This document shows positions 62,228-64,000 of a stretch of DNA of 64,000 bases, piece after piece. Origin of the DNA: Leucobacter sp042726155. GTDB taxonomy: Bacteria > Actinomycetota > Actinomycetes > Actinomycetales > Microbacteriaceae. The notes below the pieces were generated by a model. That model was not told the DNA's origin and made no database searches. It saw only the letters and a program-made list of their open reading frames with translations. The stretch is taken from positions 1-64,000 of the forward strand of contig NZ_JBHXHV010000002.1 in NCBI RefSeq assembly GCF_042726155.1, written 5' to 3'. Position 1 is the first letter of the stretch, and each line of letters begins with the position of its first letter. The translations under genes and the position numbers were made by a program.

Positions 62228-62856
62228 CACGCTGCCTCCCGCAACCACACGGTGTGGCCGTCAAGCCCCGCTTCGATCGCGTCACTGTGGGTGGCAATCA
62301 CCACCGTCGCACCGAGGGCTTGGCGGCGCCGCACCGCGGCGATCACGGTGACAATGCGGTCGGCGTCGAGGCGCTGCTCCGGCTCGTCGAGCACAAGCGC
62401 GTCGAACGGGCGCGCGAGCACGAGGGCGAGCCCGAAGAGCTGCGTCTGCCCGGACGAGAGCTCGTGAGGAAACCGCGTGGCGAGCGCTTCGAGACCGAGC
62501 TCAGCGAGCACCTCCTGCGCGATACGCTCGGCCTCTGGACCCGATTCGGCCCAGGTCGCGGCGACGAGCAGCATGTGGTCGCGCACGGTGAGATCAGGTG
62601 CCATGGGAGGCAGGCCAATCATGGCAGCGAGGCTGCGCCTGAATCGCGGATCGGGCGACGCGGGGGCACGCCCACCGACACTCACAGTGCCGCGCGAGGG
62701 CTCGCGCATACCGGCGATCAGACGAAGCAGCGTCGACTTTCCCGCGCCGTTCGCACCGCGCACGATCACGGCGTCGCCCGCCTCTGCCCGCAGCGACGTC
62801 TCGGCGAGGAGCGTCACCTCGCCCTCTCGCACCGCGGCATGCTCGACCTGGATCAT
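62227..62856 (-). CDS. ABC transporter ATP-binding protein (exporter type)
   Basis: A 209-residue ATPase: Walker A VRGANGAGKSTLLRLIAG, signature reduced to ELSSGQTQLFGLAL (LSSGQ instead of LSGGQ), Walker B ALVLDEPEQRLD, H-loop VIATHSDAIEAG. Small size and the NGAGKS form fit CcmA-like export ATPases. ATG 62856 with GGATGG upstream; the longer open frame to 62991 is not used. Coupled to the permease gene. Confidence 0.88.
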   Translation of the reverse strand: MIQVEHAAVREGEVTLLAETSLRAEAGDAVIVRGANGAGKSTLLRLIAGMREPSRGTVSVGGRAPASPDPRFRRSLAAMIGLPPMAPDLTVRDHMLLVAATWAESGPEAERIAQEVLAELGLEALATRFPHELSSGQTQLFGLALVLARPFDALVLDEPEQRLDADRIVTVIAAVRRRQALGATVVIATHSDAIEAGLDGHTVWLREAA

Positions 62857-62906
62857 GCGTCCATCCTTGCAAATCCAAGCAGCTCGCGCACAAGTGGAGC
62901 TGGTCG

Positions 62907-63866
62907 CTAGGCGCTGTCGCGCACAGGATCCGCTCCGCGCCCGTCGAGCGCATCGATGTAGCGCAGCACAATCCCCTCGCGAAGCGCCCACGGTGAAATC
63001 GTGAGCGTCTCGACGTCAAACACCTTCATCGCGGTGCGCAGCACGACCGCGCCCGCCATGATCTGGTACCCGCGCTCCGGCGTGATGCCAGGCAGATACT
63101 CGCGCACCGCGCCCGGCATCTCGCGCAGTGAAGGTTCCCACTCGCGCAGACCGACATAGTGCAGCTGCGCGAGGTCACCCGTTACCGGATCGGACGGGCC
63201 GCCGACGAGGCGCGCCAGCGAGCGGATCGTCTTCGACGTGCCGACGACGCGTTTCGGCCGCGGTCGGTCCGCAAACAGCTCCTTGCGCACGCGGGTGAAT
63301 TCTGCCCGCGCATGCGCGCGCAAACGTGACACCGCATCACGCGACGGCGGATCCTCCGCGAGAAAATTGATCGTGGATCGCCCGGCGCCGAGCGGCAGCG
63401 ACACCTGCACATCCGGGTACTCATCGGCACCCTGCGCGATTTCGAACGAGCCCCCGCCGATGTCGAACAGCAGCACCTCGCCGGCCGACCAGCCGAGCCA
63501 CCGGCGCACGGCGAGCATGGTGATGCGGGCTTCGTCTTCGCCGGACAGCACACGAAGCGAGATGCCGGTCTCGTGGGCGACTCGCGCCAGCACTTCTTCG
63601 CCGTTCGCGGCCTCGCGAATGGCGCTGGTCGCTGTCGAGATCAGGTCATCGACGCCGATCTCGCGGGCGGTCTCCGCACACTCCCGGATTGCCTCGACTA
63701 TGCGCTCCACGCCCTCCTGGGCGATGGCGCCGTCGGCGTCGAGATAGCGCATGAGCCGCAGCACCGACCGTTGCGAGTGGAAGGGCACCGGGCTCGCACC
63801 GGGGTGGGCATCGACGACGAGCAGGTGAACGGTGTTTGATCCGACATCGATCACTCCGAGACGCAT
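62907..63866 (-). CDS. Ppx/GppA-type phosphatase
   Basis: A 319-residue ASKHA-fold phosphatase: phosphate-1 loop GVIDVGSNTVHLLVVD at the N-terminus, STATSAIREAANG, VLSGEDEARITMLAV, and phosphate-2 loop LLFDIGGGSFEIAQG near residue 140. Members hydrolyse polyphosphate or (p)ppGpp; the short actinobacterial Ppx1-like form (about 320 residues, without the C-terminal HD domain) is seen here. It lies 51 bases upstream of the ABC genes on the same strand. Bases 63867-64000 hold nothing recognisable. Confidence 0.92.
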   Translation of the reverse strand: MRLGVIDVGSNTVHLLVVDAHPGASPVPFHSQRSVLRLMRYLDADGAIAQEGVERIVEAIRECAETAREIGVDDLISTATSAIREAANGEEVLARVAHETGISLRVLSGEDEARITMLAVRRWLGWSAGEVLLFDIGGGSFEIAQGADEYPDVQVSLPLGAGRSTINFLAEDPPSRDAVSRLRAHARAEFTRVRKELFADRPRPKRVVGTSKTIRSLARLVGGPSDPVTGDLAQLHYVGLREWEPSLREMPGAVREYLPGITPERGYQIMAGAVVLRTAMKVFDVETLTISPWALREGIVLRYIDALDGRGADPVRDSA

Positions 63867-64000
63867 GCTGCGATTCTAGTGGGATGCGCCCAGCCACATA
63901 TGTCGAGTCAGATCAAGACCACGCCAGCGCGTCAGCTCAGTCCGCCGCATCGGGATAAATACTGCGCGTCTCCGTTCGCCGATTACGACCGTTCGACTTG

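Overview
The window is high-GC, densely packed and uses GTG/TTG starts and several apparently leaderless promoters (a -10 hexamer 6-8 bases before the start codon). Gene content (GuaB1-type IMPDH relative, DUF4383, DUF4031-HD, GAF/winged-helix regulator beside a DUF779-aldehyde dehydrogenase pair, LAxTG-like sorting signals, type III PKS operon) fits an actinobacterium, most likely a Microbacteriaceae member such as Leucobacter. The genus is an inference from gene content, not a measured placement.

Layout. 1-412: 5' leader and probable promoter of an rRNA operon running left out of the window, next to tgt. 1.8-9.1 kb: housekeeping (thioredoxin-reductase-like flavoprotein, gltX, MFS exporter, a LysR/aminotransferase V divergent pair, rlmN). 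9.1-12.7 kb: aldehyde oxidation module (DUF779, aldehyde dehydrogenase, GAF regulator). 12.8-17.1 kb: YbdK-type ligase, FAH hydrolase, ilvE, leuB. 17.1-29.5 kb: lipoprotein, tRNA-Glu, AI-2E exporter family, thrC, guaB1, mscL, M20 peptidase, BrkB, an AlkC-like DNA alkylation repair gene coupled to a GyrI-like gene, and a GntR regulator divergent from leuA. 31.4-35.4 kb: cell-surface locus with an M1 aminopeptidase carrying a repeat stalk and an LSVTG-type sorting signal, a 67-residue protein that is almost only an LASTG sorting signal, and two small membrane proteins. 35.6-38.7 kb: type III PKS, methyltransferase and flavin monooxygenase, with overlapping start and stop codons. 38.6-42.2 kb: ThiXYZ-type thiamine-precursor importer under a TPP riboswitch, divergent from a YkoF-family gene. 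43.1-46.1 kb: a CYP152 fatty-acid P450 with the residues typical of the olefin-forming OleT, divergent from an ArsR-like regulator and an M23 peptidase.

47.2-52.6 kb is a foreign-looking island of visibly lower GC, ending at the 3' end of tRNA-Gln and carrying the decayed tail of a serine recombinase. Its core is a two-gene CBASS antiphage operon: a CapV-type patatin phospholipase, then a CD-NTase with a C-terminal AGS-C-like sensor domain. A 369-residue protein of unknown function is encoded convergently, and small unassigned genes lie on the left side.

52.8-64 kb returns to the core genome: lysA, an APC transporter paired with an Orn/Lys/Arg-type decarboxylase and its divergent LysR regulator, MarR, a long near-perfect inverted repeat, an ABC exporter and a Ppx/GppA phosphatase. 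No CRISPR array or intact insertion sequence was seen.
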